From Nonomuraea soli (GTDB lineage: Bacteria; Actinomycetota; Actinomycetes; Streptosporangiales; Streptosporangiaceae): a DNA stretch of 64,000 bases. Numbering within the stretch: the stretch's first letter is position 1; each line of letters opens with the position of its first letter. Below the pieces are notes generated by a model. That model did not search any database and was not told the origin of the DNA. It worked only from the letters and a program-made list of their open reading frames with translations. Shown here in pieces: positions 27,420-35,840 of the stretch. A program made the translations under genes and the position numbers. The stretch is taken from assembly GCF_013761175.1 (NCBI RefSeq), contig NZ_JACDUR010000001.1, forward strand, positions 620,001 through 684,000, written 5' to 3'.

Positions 27420-27497
27420 ATGATTGTGCTGCTGGGCGCCTCAGGATTCATCGGCCGCCGCGTCGAGGCCGCGCCGCGAGAGCGGGCCGCCGGATGA
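27420..27497 (+). pseudogene. Truncated N-terminus of a Rossmann-fold dehydrogenase/epimerase
   Basis: A 25-codon ORF, MIVLLGASGFIGRRVEAAPR and five more residues. The glycine-rich GASGFIGR with preceding hydrophobic strand is the NAD(P)-binding start of epimerase/saccharopine-reductase-like proteins, but the reading frame stops after 25 codons. The TGA overlaps the start of the spherulin-like gene. Either a remnant left by a deletion or a leader peptide that coincidentally resembles one. Confidence 0.5.
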
Positions 27498-28213
27498 CCG
27501 GCACGCGTGCCGTACGGCCCGGCCCCACGGCTCCCGCGAAGGGGCGCCAGCAGGCGGTGGCGAGCTCCGTGCCCGCTCTCGTCCCCGCCTACTTCCACCC
27601 CGCCACCGCCTCCGACTCCTGGCGCAGGCTGCTGGCCAATCCGCCCAGGATGGTGGTCGTCAACCTCGACGCCGGACCGGGCCGCGCCAAGGATCCCGAG
27701 CTAGCCCCCCTGATCGGCCGCCTGGTGGCGGCGGGCACCGAGGTGCTCGGCTACGTCGACACCGACTTCGGCGTGCGCCCGCCGTCCGACGTGCGTGCCG
27801 ACCTGCGCAGCTACCGCGCCTGGTACGGCCTGCGCGGCGTCTTCCTCGACCAGGCGGCGGCCGACGAGGACAGCCTCGACCACTACCGCGACCTGGTCGA
27901 GGGGGTGCGGGGCACGATCGTCCTCAACCCGGGCGTCTATCCCGATCCCGGCTACGCCGACCTCGCCGACGTGCTGGTCACCTTCGAGGGGCCGCTGGCG
28001 GCCTACCAGGCGATGAGCGAGCCCGCCTGGGCGAGCGAGCTGGCGCGCGGCCGGTTCTGCCACCTCGTCCACGACGTGCCCTCGCCCGCGCTGGAGCGCA
28101 CCCTGCGTCGCGCGCTCGGCCACGCCGCCACCGTCTACGTGACCGACCGCAGCGGCCCGCAGCCCTGGGGCGAACTTCCGGCTTACCATGGCAGGCCGAT
28201 CGTGACAGGATGA
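27494..28213 (+). CDS. Spherulation-specific family 4 (spherulin-4)-like protein
   Basis: A protein of 239 residues. PALVPAYFHP, MVVVNLDAGPG, GTEVLGYVDTDFG, YRAWYGLRGVFLDQ and TIVLNPGVYPDPGYADLADV follow the spherulin-4 barrel, related to glycosidases such as endo-alpha-1,4-polygalactosaminidase. No signal peptide is visible, though the family is often secreted. The start shares ATGA with the Rossmann remnant, and the stop overlaps the DUF1349 start. Predicted carbohydrate-active enzyme; substrate unknown. Confidence 0.8.
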   Translation: MTGTRAVRPGPTAPAKGRQQAVASSVPALVPAYFHPATASDSWRRLLANPPRMVVVNLDAGPGRAKDPELAPLIGRLVAAGTEVLGYVDTDFGVRPPSDVRADLRSYRAWYGLRGVFLDQAAADEDSLDHYRDLVEGVRGTIVLNPGVYPDPGYADLADVLVTFEGPLAAYQAMSEPAWASELARGRFCHLVHDVPSPALERTLRRALGHAATVYVTDRSGPQPWGELPAYHGRPIVTG

Positions 28214-28779
28214 TCCGCATGATCACGGCGTTCGGCGCATCCGGCTGGCAATGGGTCAATCCGCCGCGAGAATGGGTCGCCGACGACGGCTTGAGCCTGT
28301 TCTGTGATCCCGCCACCGACATGTGGCGCGTCACCCACTACGGCTACACCTACGACTCGGCCCACCTGTTCGGCCGGGTCTGCCCCGGCGACCTGCGCCT
28401 GAGCACCACCTTCTCCGGCGAGTTCGCCGAGCAGTACGACCAGGCGGGCGTGGTGCTGCGCATCGACGAGCGCTCGTGGATCAAGGCAGGGGTGGAGTAC
28501 GTCGACGGCGGCCTGCATCTGAGCACCGTCGTCACCCGCGACTTCTCCGACTGGTCGGTGCTGCCGCTGGGGCGCATGGCCGAGCGGGTCACCTTCGACC
28601 TCGAGCGCACCGGCGACGCCGTGACCGTGCGTTACGGTCTCGACGGCGGGCCCGCCGAGACGATGCTCCGCCTGGCCTACTTCCCGCCCGGCCAGCCCGC
28701 GCTGGCGGGAGTCATGGCGGCGGCGCCGGTCGGCAAGGGGTTCTCCGTACGTTTTCGTGAGTTGTCCATTTCTGGGTGA
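28210..28779 (+). CDS. DUF1349-family protein
   Basis: A protein of 189 residues from ATG 28210. Beta-rich jelly-roll/concanavalin-like pattern: TFSGEFAEQYDQAGVVLRID, RSWIKAGVEYVDGG, HLSTVVTRDFSDWS and LRLAYFPPG. DUF1349 proteins resemble glucanase/laminarinase-fold carbohydrate-binding proteins. Coupled to the spherulin-4 gene by a 4-base overlap, supporting a joint role in polysaccharide handling. No signal peptide seen. The longer ORF upstream in this frame is a shadow of the spherulin gene. Confidence 0.8.
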   Translation: MIRMITAFGASGWQWVNPPREWVADDGLSLFCDPATDMWRVTHYGYTYDSAHLFGRVCPGDLRLSTTFSGEFAEQYDQAGVVLRIDERSWIKAGVEYVDGGLHLSTVVTRDFSDWSVLPLGRMAERVTFDLERTGDAVTVRYGLDGGPAETMLRLAYFPPGQPALAGVMAAAPVGKGFSVRFRELSISG

Positions 28780-28799
28780 TATGGACCACTCTGGGTCAG

Positions 28800-28831
28800 A
28801 GGTAAGCCTTGCCTACGTTAGGCTTCCCTAA
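28800..28831. promoter_or_regulatory. IdeR/DmdR1-type iron boxes before the siderophore importer
   Basis: Two adjoining elements. 28800-28815 read on the minus strand is TAGGCAAGGCTTACCT, matching 13 of 16 positions of the IdeR/DmdR core TAGGTTAGGCTCACCT. 28818-28831 is the inverted repeat TTAGG-CTTC-CCTAA. Both lie just upstream of the binding-protein ATG (28861). Iron-loaded repressor would shut off the four-gene importer. Confidence 0.75.
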
Positions 28832-28860
28832 GTTCGGCTGACCCACTGCAAGGATCTTCG

Positions 28861-29901
28861 ATGTCGCCCAGGTTCCACCGCTACGCGGCCGCCGCCGTCG
28901 CGGCCCTCTCCCTCACCGCCTGCTCGTCGACTCCCGAGGCCACCACCTCGGCCGCGCCGACGCCCGCGCAGTCCAGCGCGGCAGCGGCCGCCTTCCCCGT
29001 CACGATCAAGCACGCCCTGGGCGAGGCGGTGATCAACGAGGAGCCCAAGCGGGTCGTCACGCTCGGCCAGGGCTCCGCGGAGACCTCGATCGCGCTGGGC
29101 GTCGTCCCGGTCGGCATCGAGGAGTACACCTGGGGCGCCGACCCCAAGACCGGCTACCTGCCGTGGATCCACGAGGCGGTCACCAAGGCCGGGGGCGCCC
29201 TGCCCAAGCAGTTCGCCGGCATGGAGAACCTCGACGTCGAGTCCATCGTCGAGCTCGACCCCGACGTGATCCTCGCCCCGTGGTCGGGCATCACCAAGGA
29301 GCAGTACGACGTCCTGAAGGACATCGCGCCCACGGTCGCCTACCCCGACCTGCCCTGGTCCACCAACTGGGACCAGCAGATCGAGACGGTCGCCACCGCG
29401 CTGGGCAAGCCCGCCGAGGGCCCGCGGCTCATCGAGCAGGTCAAGAAGCAGCTGGCCGACGCCGGCGCGACCCGCCCGCAGTACAAGGACCTCTCCTTCT
29501 CCTACATCTACAACACCGGCCCCGGCACGCTCGGCATCTTCAAGCCCGACGAGCAGCGGGTGGCCTTCCTGTCGATGCTCGGCCTGAAGGTCGACCCGGT
29601 CGTCGACGAGTTCAAGGAGACCGAGGGCACAGACTCGGCGCTGATCGGCCTGGAGAACGCCCAGAAGCTCGCCGGCAGCGACATCCTGTTCACCTTCTAC
29701 ATGGACGAGAAGGCCCGCAAGACGGTCGAGGCGCAGAAGCTCTACGCCGAGATCCCCGCGGTCAAGCGCGGCGGCATCGTCTACAGCCACGACACCTCGT
29801 TCGTCACCGCGTCGTCGATCATCAACCCGCTCACCGTGCCGTGGGTGGTCGACAAGTACCTGCCGCTGATCGACAAGGCCGTCGCCACCGTCAAGAAGTG
29901 A
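28861..29901 (+). CDS. Iron-siderophore ABC transporter substrate-binding lipoprotein
   Basis: A protein of 346 residues. Signal and lipobox ALSLTACSS (Cys about residue 21), Ala/Ser/Thr-rich linker, then a FepB/FhuD-like fold: EEPKRVVTLGQGSAETSIAL, ESIVELDPDVILAPWSG, and YSHDTSFVTASSIINP at the C-terminus. Type III binding protein for ferric siderophores. First gene of an SBP-permease-permease-ATPase operon behind the iron box; its stop overlaps the GTG of the first permease. Confidence 0.92.
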   Translation: MSPRFHRYAAAAVAALSLTACSSTPEATTSAAPTPAQSSAAAAAFPVTIKHALGEAVINEEPKRVVTLGQGSAETSIALGVVPVGIEEYTWGADPKTGYLPWIHEAVTKAGGALPKQFAGMENLDVESIVELDPDVILAPWSGITKEQYDVLKDIAPTVAYPDLPWSTNWDQQIETVATALGKPAEGPRLIEQVKKQLADAGATRPQYKDLSFSYIYNTGPGTLGIFKPDEQRVAFLSMLGLKVDPVVDEFKETEGTDSALIGLENAQKLAGSDILFTFYMDEKARKTVEAQKLYAEIPAVKRGGIVYSHDTSFVTASSIINPLTVPWVVDKYLPLIDKAVATVKK

Positions 29902-30875
29902 CCCGCTTCCTGACCAAGCTCATCGTGGCCCTCGCCGTCCTGGCGGGGGCCATGCTGGCGAGCATCGCCTTCGGCAGCCACCCCACCTCCTTCGGCGACG
30001 TCCTGGACGTGCTCTCCAGCACGGCGGACCCGAACGTCGCCACCGTGATCGAGAGCCGCTACCCGCGCACCGCGCTCGGCGTGCTCGCCGGGGTGTGCCT
30101 GGCCGTGGCGGGCACCCTGATGCAGGGCGTGACGCGCAACCCGCTGGCCGACCCCGGCCTGCTGGGCGTCACCGCGGGCGCCTCCGCCGCGATCGTCACC
30201 TCGATCGCCTTCCTGGGCATGTCGGGCGACGCCGTCTGGTGGGCGCTGCCGGGCGGCCTGCTCGCCGGGCTCCTGGTCCACGTGATCGGCTCGTCCGGCG
30301 GCGGTTCCGGGGTGGCCAGGCTGGTGCTCGCGGGCGCCGTCGTCAGCGCCGTGCTCACCGCCTACGTGCAGGCGGTCACGCTCAGCCTGCCCAAGGTCTT
30401 CGACAGCTACCGCTACTGGGTGGTGGGCGCGCTCGGCGGGCGCGGCTTCGACGTGCTCACCTCCGTGCTGCCCGTGGCCGTGGCCGGGCTGCTGCTGGCC
30501 GCCGTGCTCGGCTCCGGCCTCAACACCCTGGCGCTGGGCGAGGAGTCGGCGGCGGCGCTGGGAGCCAACCCCGGGCTGACCCGCGCGCTCGGCATGCTGG
30601 CCGCGGTGCTCCTCAGCACGGCCGCCACCGCCGCGGTGGGTCCCATCGCCTTCGTGGGACTGGCCGTGCCGCACATCGCGCGCTGGCCGGCCGGCAGCGA
30701 CAGCCGTGCCCAGCTCCTCTTCTCGGCCCTGGTCGGGCCCGCCCTGCTGCTGCTGGCCGATGTCGTGGGCAGGCTGGTGCTGGCGCCGACGGAGCTGATG
30801 GTCGGCGTCGTGACCGCCTTCGTGGGCGCGCCCGCGCTGCTGCTGGCCGTACGGAGAATGAAGGCGGCCGCATGA
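29898..30875 (+). CDS. FecCD-family siderophore ABC permease, first subunit
   Basis: A protein of 325 residues from GTG 29898 (VTRFLTKLIVALAVLAGAM). About 9-10 membrane helices with FecCD marks: RYPRTALGVLAGVCLAVAG, LMQGVTRNPLADPGLLGV, LALGEESAAALGANP and VGPIAFVGLAVPHIAR (ATPase-coupling region). Heterodimer partner of the following permease. A much longer open frame upstream is the binding-protein gene in another frame. Confidence 0.92.
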   Translation: MTRFLTKLIVALAVLAGAMLASIAFGSHPTSFGDVLDVLSSTADPNVATVIESRYPRTALGVLAGVCLAVAGTLMQGVTRNPLADPGLLGVTAGASAAIVTSIAFLGMSGDAVWWALPGGLLAGLLVHVIGSSGGGSGVARLVLAGAVVSAVLTAYVQAVTLSLPKVFDSYRYWVVGALGGRGFDVLTSVLPVAVAGLLLAAVLGSGLNTLALGEESAAALGANPGLTRALGMLAAVLLSTAATAAVGPIAFVGLAVPHIARWPAGSDSRAQLLFSALVGPALLLLADVVGRLVLAPTELMVGVVTAFVGAPALLLAVRRMKAAA

Positions 30876-31864
30876 TCCGGGTCCCCATCGCGCGCAGGGC
30901 CGTGGCCGTCGCGGCAGGTCTGGTCGTGCTCCTGCTGGCCGCGGGAGTCGCCACGCTCACCCTGGGCCGGCTGGGCCTCTCGCTCGCCGATCTGACGAGC
31001 TGGCCGCCCACGGGCAAGTCGAAGTTCGTCCTCGAACGGCTGCGCGGCCCCCGCCTGGTCGTGGCGGCCGGCGTCGGCGCAGCGCTGGGCCTGTCGGGCG
31101 CGCTCTTCCAGAACGTCACCCGCAACCCGCTCGGCAGCCCCGACGTCATCGGGCTCAGCACCGGGGCAGGGGCCGGCGCCGCCATCGCCGCGCTGCTGTT
31201 CCCCGGCGTGGTCCCGACACCGGCCGGCGCGCTGGCCGGAGCGGTCGCCGCCATGGCCCTGGTCTACTTCTCCACCGGCACCGGTTTCCGCCACCCCGGA
31301 CGGCTCATCGTCGCGGGCATCGGCGTCTACGCGATCGGCACCGCGATCATCCAGTACGTCGTCTACGCCGTCGAGCGCGACAAGGCCAGCGTGCTGACCG
31401 CCTACGTCAACGGCAGCCTCAACACCCGCTCCTGGGAGCAGGCGGCGACGATCTGGGTGGTCCTGCTGGCCGTCGTGCCCTTCGTGATGCTGCTGTCGCG
31501 CCGCCTGACCATGTCGGAGCTCGGCGACGAGCTCGCCGCCGGGCTCGGCGCGGAGCCGCAGCGGACCCGCGTGGCCGCGGTGGTGCTGGCGATCGTGCTG
31601 AGCGCCGGCGCGGTCGCCGTCGCCGGGCCGATCTCCTTCATCGCGCTGACCGCGCCCCAGATCGCGCGCAGGCTGACGCGGCTGCCCGGACCGCACCTGA
31701 CGCTGTCGGCGCTGACCGGCGCGCTGCTGCTGGTGCTCGCCGACCTGGCCGCCCAGCAGGCGCCGATCCCGGTCAGCCTGCCCGTCGGCATCTACACCCT
31801 GGCCCTCGGCGGCCTCTACCTCGGCTACCTGCTGATCCGCGAGTGGAAGAAGGGCACCCTGTGA
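30872..31864 (+). CDS. FecCD-family siderophore ABC permease, second subunit
   Basis: A protein of 330 residues from ATG 30872 (MIRVPIARRAVAVAAGLVVL). Family marks: ERLRGPRLVVAAGVGAALG, LFQNVTRNPLGSPDVIGLST, AGPISFIALTAPQIARRL. Overlaps the first permease by 4 bases and the ATPase by 4 bases. The pair forms the transmembrane channel of the ferric-siderophore importer. Confidence 0.92.
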   Translation: MIRVPIARRAVAVAAGLVVLLLAAGVATLTLGRLGLSLADLTSWPPTGKSKFVLERLRGPRLVVAAGVGAALGLSGALFQNVTRNPLGSPDVIGLSTGAGAGAAIAALLFPGVVPTPAGALAGAVAAMALVYFSTGTGFRHPGRLIVAGIGVYAIGTAIIQYVVYAVERDKASVLTAYVNGSLNTRSWEQAATIWVVLLAVVPFVMLLSRRLTMSELGDELAAGLGAEPQRTRVAAVVLAIVLSAGAVAVAGPISFIALTAPQIARRLTRLPGPHLTLSALTGALLLVLADLAAQQAPIPVSLPVGIYTLALGGLYLGYLLIREWKKGTL

Positions 31865-32652
31865 AAATCGCCACGCGGAACCTGACGATCTCGTACGGCG
31901 GAGCCCCCGTCGTCGGCGACCTCACCCTCGACATTCCCGAGGGCGAGTTCACGATGATCATCGGCCCGAACGGCTGCGGCAAGTCGACCCTGGTCAAGGC
32001 GCTCGGCCGGGTGCTCAAGCCCGACTCCGGCACCGTGGAGCTCGACGGCAGGGACCTGTGGTCCTACCGCGGCAGGGAGGCGGCACGCAAGGTCGCGCTG
32101 CTGCCGCAGAACCCGGTCGCCCCCGAGGGCATCACCGTCTCCGGCCTGGTGCGGCGCGGCAGGTATCCGCACCACACGCTGCTGCGCCAGTGGTCGCGCG
32201 ACGACGAGGGCGCCATCGCCGCGGCGCTGGAGCGCACCGGCCTGAGCGAGCTGGCCGACGCCCAGGCCGGGCAGCTGTCCGGCGGGCAGCGCCAGCGTGC
32301 CTGGATCGCCATGGTGCTGGCCCAGCAGACCGGTCTGCTGCTGCTCGACGAGCCGACGACCTTCCTCGACATCTCCCACCAGTACGAGCTGCTCGAGCTC
32401 TGCCGCGACCTGCACGACGAGGGCAGGACCATCGTGGCCGTGCTGCACGACCTCAACCAGGCCGCCCGCTTCGCCACGCACCTGATCGTCATGAACGGCG
32501 GCACGGTCGTGGCGCAGGGCCCGCCTTCGCGGATCGTCACCACGGAGCTGGTCCGCGACGTCTTCGGCCTGGCGTGCGACGTGCTGCCCGACCCGCGCAC
32601 CGCGACGCCGATGGTCGTCCCCCACGCCGGGCGGGTGGCTACGGCACCGTGA
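31861..32652 (+). CDS. Siderophore ABC transporter ATP-binding protein (FepC type)
   Basis: A protein of 263 residues from GTG 31861 (VKIATRNLTISYGG). Walker A IIGPNGCGKSTLVK (about 35-48), signature LSGGQRQRAWIAMVLAQQ, Walker B LLLLDEPTTFLDI, and His in VLHDLNQAARFA. Last gene of the iron-regulated operon. Its final 14 bases overlap the convergent EEP gene. Confidence 0.92.
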   Translation: MKIATRNLTISYGGAPVVGDLTLDIPEGEFTMIIGPNGCGKSTLVKALGRVLKPDSGTVELDGRDLWSYRGREAARKVALLPQNPVAPEGITVSGLVRRGRYPHHTLLRQWSRDDEGAIAAALERTGLSELADAQAGQLSGGQRQRAWIAMVLAQQTGLLLLDEPTTFLDISHQYELLELCRDLHDEGRTIVAVLHDLNQAARFATHLIVMNGGTVVAQGPPSRIVTTELVRDVFGLACDVLPDPRTATPMVVPHAGRVATAP

Positions 32653-33553
32653 GGTCGGCCATGACGGGCCGGTGGTCGGTGCCCGCCAGGGGGAGCACCT
32701 CGAAGCCGCGCACCCCCAGGCGGCGGTCGGCCAGCACGTGGTCGATCGTCACCCCCGGCACCGCCCCGTAGCCCATCATCGGCCACGTCGCCGTCAGCCC
32801 CTGTCCGGTGACGTCACCCGCGTCCCGGTATCCGCCGTCGAGCAGGTCGCGCACCAGCGGGTGGTCCAGCGTCGCGTTGAAGTCGCCCGCCAGCACGACC
32901 GGGCGCTCACCGCCCGCCCGCGGCAGCGCCTCCAGCCCTTCGCGCCAGCAGGGCAGCCGTTCGCCCCGCTGCGGCGCGCACGGATGCACCGAGACGACCT
33001 CCACCTGACGGCCCTCCGGCATCGTGACCACCGCCCTGACCTGGCGGAAGTGCCCGTACTCGATCAGCGGCAGCTCCGTCAGCGGATGGCGCGCGTAGAT
33101 CGCCGAACCGACCGCACCGCCGGTCTCCCGCTCGATCGCGTACGGCAGCAGCCGGCCCAGCCGCCGCTTGGACGCGGGGGTCAGCTCCTGCACCGCCACC
33201 ACGTCCGGCCGCACCCTCTCGACCAGCTCCAGCACCGCCCCGGCGTCGGCGCCTCCCAGCCGCAGGTTCATCGCCAGCACCCGCAACGGCCGGCCTGCGG
33301 GCTCGGCGCCCCCATCGGAGAAGTAGCGCGGCAGCACCGCCGCGGCCAGCGCGAGCGTGGCCACCAGCATCGCCCCGATCGCCGCCCGCCGCCGCGCCAG
33401 CACGGCCACGAACAGCCCGAGCGCCGAGGCCAGGGCGACGTACGGGGTGTAGGCCGCCAGGGCCACCCACAACCACACGTGGTCGAGCGGGGAGTAGCGG
33501 AGAACGGCCCAGGTCACGAAGAAGCCGGTCACGGCATAGAGGATCCACTTCAC
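32639..33553 (-). CDS. Membrane-anchored endonuclease/exonuclease/phosphatase (EEP) family protein
   Basis: About 304 residues from GTG 33553 (VKWILYAVTGFFVTW), preceded by GGAG at a suitable distance; GTG 33568 is an alternative. Three N-terminal membrane helices, then the EEP catalytic domain: LRVLAMNLRLGG, PDVVAVQELTPAS (Glu), VLAGDFNATLDHP (Asp/Asn), TIDHVLADRR and GTDHRPVMADL (final His). Predicted outward-facing phosphodiesterase or phosphatase with a metal ion; substrate unknown. Confidence 0.85.
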   Translation of the reverse strand: MKWILYAVTGFFVTWAVLRYSPLDHVWLWVALAAYTPYVALASALGLFVAVLARRRAAIGAMLVATLALAAAVLPRYFSDGGAEPAGRPLRVLAMNLRLGGADAGAVLELVERVRPDVVAVQELTPASKRRLGRLLPYAIERETGGAVGSAIYARHPLTELPLIEYGHFRQVRAVVTMPEGRQVEVVSVHPCAPQRGERLPCWREGLEALPRAGGERPVVLAGDFNATLDHPLVRDLLDGGYRDAGDVTGQGLTATWPMMGYGAVPGVTIDHVLADRRLGVRGFEVLPLAGTDHRPVMADLTVP

Positions 33554-33605
33554 ACCCGGTATCTCCACTCGCGCGATCAGGAGTTCGCCTGCGAAGGTAA
33601 GCCTC

Positions 33606-34859
33606 ATGCATGATGTGGAAGCGCGGGTGCTGAACGCGATCGATGACGCCGAGACGGTCGAGCTGCTGGCCGAGACGGTGAGGGTGCCCAGCGTGACCGG
33701 CACCGATGCCGAGTCCGACCTGCAGCACCGGTTCGCCCGCCTGCTGACCGAGGCGGACCTCGACGTCGACGTCTGGAAGCTCGACCTCGACACGTTGCGT
33801 GCCTCCGAGGGGTTCCCCGGCACCGAGGCCGAGCGGGTCGAGGGTTACGGCGTGGTCGGGGTGACGCCGGGCGAGGGTGAGCCGGTCCTGGTTCTGCAGG
33901 GGCACGTCGACGTGGTGCCGACAGGCGATCTGGCCAAATGGCAGGGCAGCGACCCGTTCGCGGCGCGGATCACGGGTGACACCCTGCACGGGCGCGGCGC
34001 CTGTGACATGAAGGCGGGCCTGGTGGCGAACCTGGCGGTGGTGCGCGCGCTGCGCCGGGCCGGGGTGCGGCTGGTGCGGCCCCTGGCGGTGCACTGCGTG
34101 GTCAGCGAGGAGGACGGCGGCCTGGGGGCCTTCGCCACCCTGGCGCGCGGGCACTCGGGCGAGGCGGCGGTGATCACGGAGCCGACCAGCGGCACCGTGA
34201 TCACCGCGAACGCCGGGGCGCTGACCTTCCGGCTGGAGGTCGCCGGGATGGCGGCCCACGGCGCCACCCGCGCGGAGGGTGTCAGCGCGATCGAGATGTT
34301 CTGGCCGGTTTTCGAGACCCTCAGGCGCCTGGAGGCCTCGCGCAACCGCGATCTGCCCGCGCTGTTCGACGGCAACGCCCTGCCGTACCCGATCGAGATC
34401 GGCACCGTCAGGTCGGGCGACTGGGCCAGCACCGTGCCCGACCTGCTGGTGGCCGAGGGCCGCCTGGGCGTGCGCCTCGACGAGGACCCCGCCGAGGCGC
34501 GTGCCGCCTTCGAGGAGGCCGTGGACGGCATCGCGCATCCGTGGCTGCGCGCCCACCCGGTGGCGGTGACCTGGCCGGGCGGGCAGTTCGCCAGCGGGCG
34601 GCTCCCGGCGGCGCACCCGCTGCTGGGGGAGGTGAACGCCGCCGTGGCCGCCGTGCGGGGTGGCGTCCCGGCCGAGACCGCCGCGCCGTACGGCAGCGAC
34701 CTGCGGTTGTACAACGGCGGCGGGATCCCGGCGCTGCACTACGGCCCCGGCGACGTGCGCTTCGCGCACGCGCCGCGCGAGCAGGTGGCGCTGGGCGAGC
34801 TGCGCGAGGTCACGCGGGCGCTGGCGCTGCTGGCCGTACGGCGGTGCGGGGTGCGCTAG
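33606..34859 (+). CDS. M20-family metallopeptidase/deacylase (ArgE/DapE-like)
   Basis: A protein of 417 residues. Two-metal site residues are visible: His in LQGHVDVVPTG (about 100), Asp in GRGACDMKAG (about 135), paired Glu in VVSEEDGGLG (about 170), Glu in VITEPTSG and His in VRFAHAPREQV near the C-terminus. Lid domain in between (MAAHGATRAEGVSA). Likely an amino-acid or peptide deacylase. Divergent from the EEP gene; no operon partner downstream on its strand. Confidence 0.88.
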   Translation: MHDVEARVLNAIDDAETVELLAETVRVPSVTGTDAESDLQHRFARLLTEADLDVDVWKLDLDTLRASEGFPGTEAERVEGYGVVGVTPGEGEPVLVLQGHVDVVPTGDLAKWQGSDPFAARITGDTLHGRGACDMKAGLVANLAVVRALRRAGVRLVRPLAVHCVVSEEDGGLGAFATLARGHSGEAAVITEPTSGTVITANAGALTFRLEVAGMAAHGATRAEGVSAIEMFWPVFETLRRLEASRNRDLPALFDGNALPYPIEIGTVRSGDWASTVPDLLVAEGRLGVRLDEDPAEARAAFEEAVDGIAHPWLRAHPVAVTWPGGQFASGRLPAAHPLLGEVNAAVAAVRGGVPAETAAPYGSDLRLYNGGGIPALHYGPGDVRFAHAPREQVALGELREVTRALALLAVRRCGVR

Positions 34860-34870
34860 CGGTGCGTGGG

Positions 34871-35206
34871 TCAGACGGTGACGCCGGTCTCGACCGGAAG
34901 TCCCGCCTCCACCCAGTCCTGGATGCCCTCACGGTACTTGCGCACGTTGGTGTATCCCAGCCTGTCGAGCCTGAGCGCCACGGCCTCGCTGTTGGCGCAG
35001 GCGGGGTTGGAGCAGTAGGTGACGATCGCGGCGTCCCGGTCGGGCAGCAGCTCGGCGGCGCGCTCGGCCACCTCGCTCTCCACGAGCGCGATCGCGCCCG
35101 GCAGGTGCTGCTGGGCGTAGTAGTCGCCGCCGAGGGCGTCGACGACGGTCACGGTGCCCGCGGCGATCGCGGCCTCGAGTTCGGCGCGCGAGATGAGCTC
35201 GGTCAT
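34871..35206 (-). CDS. Rhodanese-domain protein
   Basis: A protein of 111 residues from ATG 35206 (MTELISRAELEAAI), with GGAGG nine bases upstream. Single rhodanese domain with active-site Cys in VTYCSNPACANS (about 66) and C-terminal YREGIQDWVEAGLPVE. Cytoplasmic sulfurtransferase type; the loop carries a second Cys five residues later. Divergent from a TetR gene with two copies of its likely operator in between, so it is probably the main target of that repressor. Confidence 0.88.
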   Translation of the reverse strand: MTELISRAELEAAIAAGTVTVVDALGGDYYAQQHLPGAIALVESEVAERAAELLPDRDAAIVTYCSNPACANSEAVALRLDRLGYTNVRKYREGIQDWVEAGLPVETGVTV

Positions 35207-35226
35207 TTGCAGCCTCCAGATCAAGT

Positions 35227-35280
35227 GGACTACAGTCCGTTTTGTGGATGGCTTGGAAATTACCGGACCGCAGTCCGTTT
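35227..35280. promoter_or_regulatory. Duplicated TetR operator between rhodanese and tetR
   Basis: Two copies, 38 bases apart, of GGAC-N4-GTCCGTTT: GGACTACAGTCCGTTT (35227-35242) and GGACCGCAGTCCGTTT (35265-35280). Each holds a GGAC/GTCC inverted repeat. The second copy lies inside the first codons of the TetR gene when started at GTG 35244. Typical layout for a self-regulating TetR repressor controlling the divergent gene. Confidence 0.75.
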
Positions 35281-35840
35281 CGTCAAGGCGGGTTCGTGCC
35301 GATGCCGCGCGCAACCGCGAGAAGGTGCTGGCGGCCGCGGCCCGGTTGTTCCGCGAGAAGGGCGTCGCGGCCGTCTCGATGGACGCCGTCGCCGCCGAGG
35401 CGGGAGTCGGCAAGGGCACGATCTTCCGCGCCTTCGGCGACAAGTCGGGACTGGCCGTGGCCCTGCTCGACACGCAGGAGACGCTGCTGCAGGAAGGTGT
35501 CCTGTCGGGGCCGCCGCCTCTCGGGCCGGGCGCGCCCGCGCGCGAGCGCCTGGGCGCCTTCTTCGACGCCTACCTCGACTACCTGTTCGGCCACCTGGAC
35601 CTGGTCCGCATGTCGGAGACCGCCAGCCCGGGAGCCCGCTACCGCATCGGCGCCTACCGGTTCTGGCACCGGCACGTGACGGTGCTGCTGGAGGAGGGCG
35701 GACCGAGGGCCGACGCGGCGGTGCTCGCGCACCTGCTGCTGGCCGGCGTCTCAGGCGAGCTCGCCGGGGTGCTGGACGAGGAGTACGGCAGGGAGCGGGT
35801 GCGGGCCGCGATCACCGCCCTGGTCGAAGCCCTCGTCTGA
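35244..35840 (+). CDS. TetR-family transcriptional regulator
   Basis: A protein of 198 residues from GTG 35244. Helix-turn-helix VSMDAVAAEAGVGKGTIFRA (about 47-66) after NREKVLAAAARLFREKG; C-terminal TetR ligand domain with YLDYLFGHLDLVRMSETA. No clear ribosome site, fitting a leaderless or weakly translated repressor. Its last 29 bases overlap the convergent phosphotransferase gene. Ligand unknown; the divergent rhodanese hints at a sulfur-related signal. Confidence 0.88.
   Translation: MDGLEITGPQSVSSRRVRADAARNREKVLAAAARLFREKGVAAVSMDAVAAEAGVGKGTIFRAFGDKSGLAVALLDTQETLLQEGVLSGPPPLGPGAPARERLGAFFDAYLDYLFGHLDLVRMSETASPGARYRIGAYRFWHRHVTVLLEEGGPRADAAVLAHLLLAGVSGELAGVLDEEYGRERVRAAITALVEALV

Noticed and set aside
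33590..33606. Second iron box before the M20 peptidase gene (AAGGTAAGCCTC)
   Set aside because: Only about half of the IdeR consensus is matched and the other half is missing; not enough to claim regulation.
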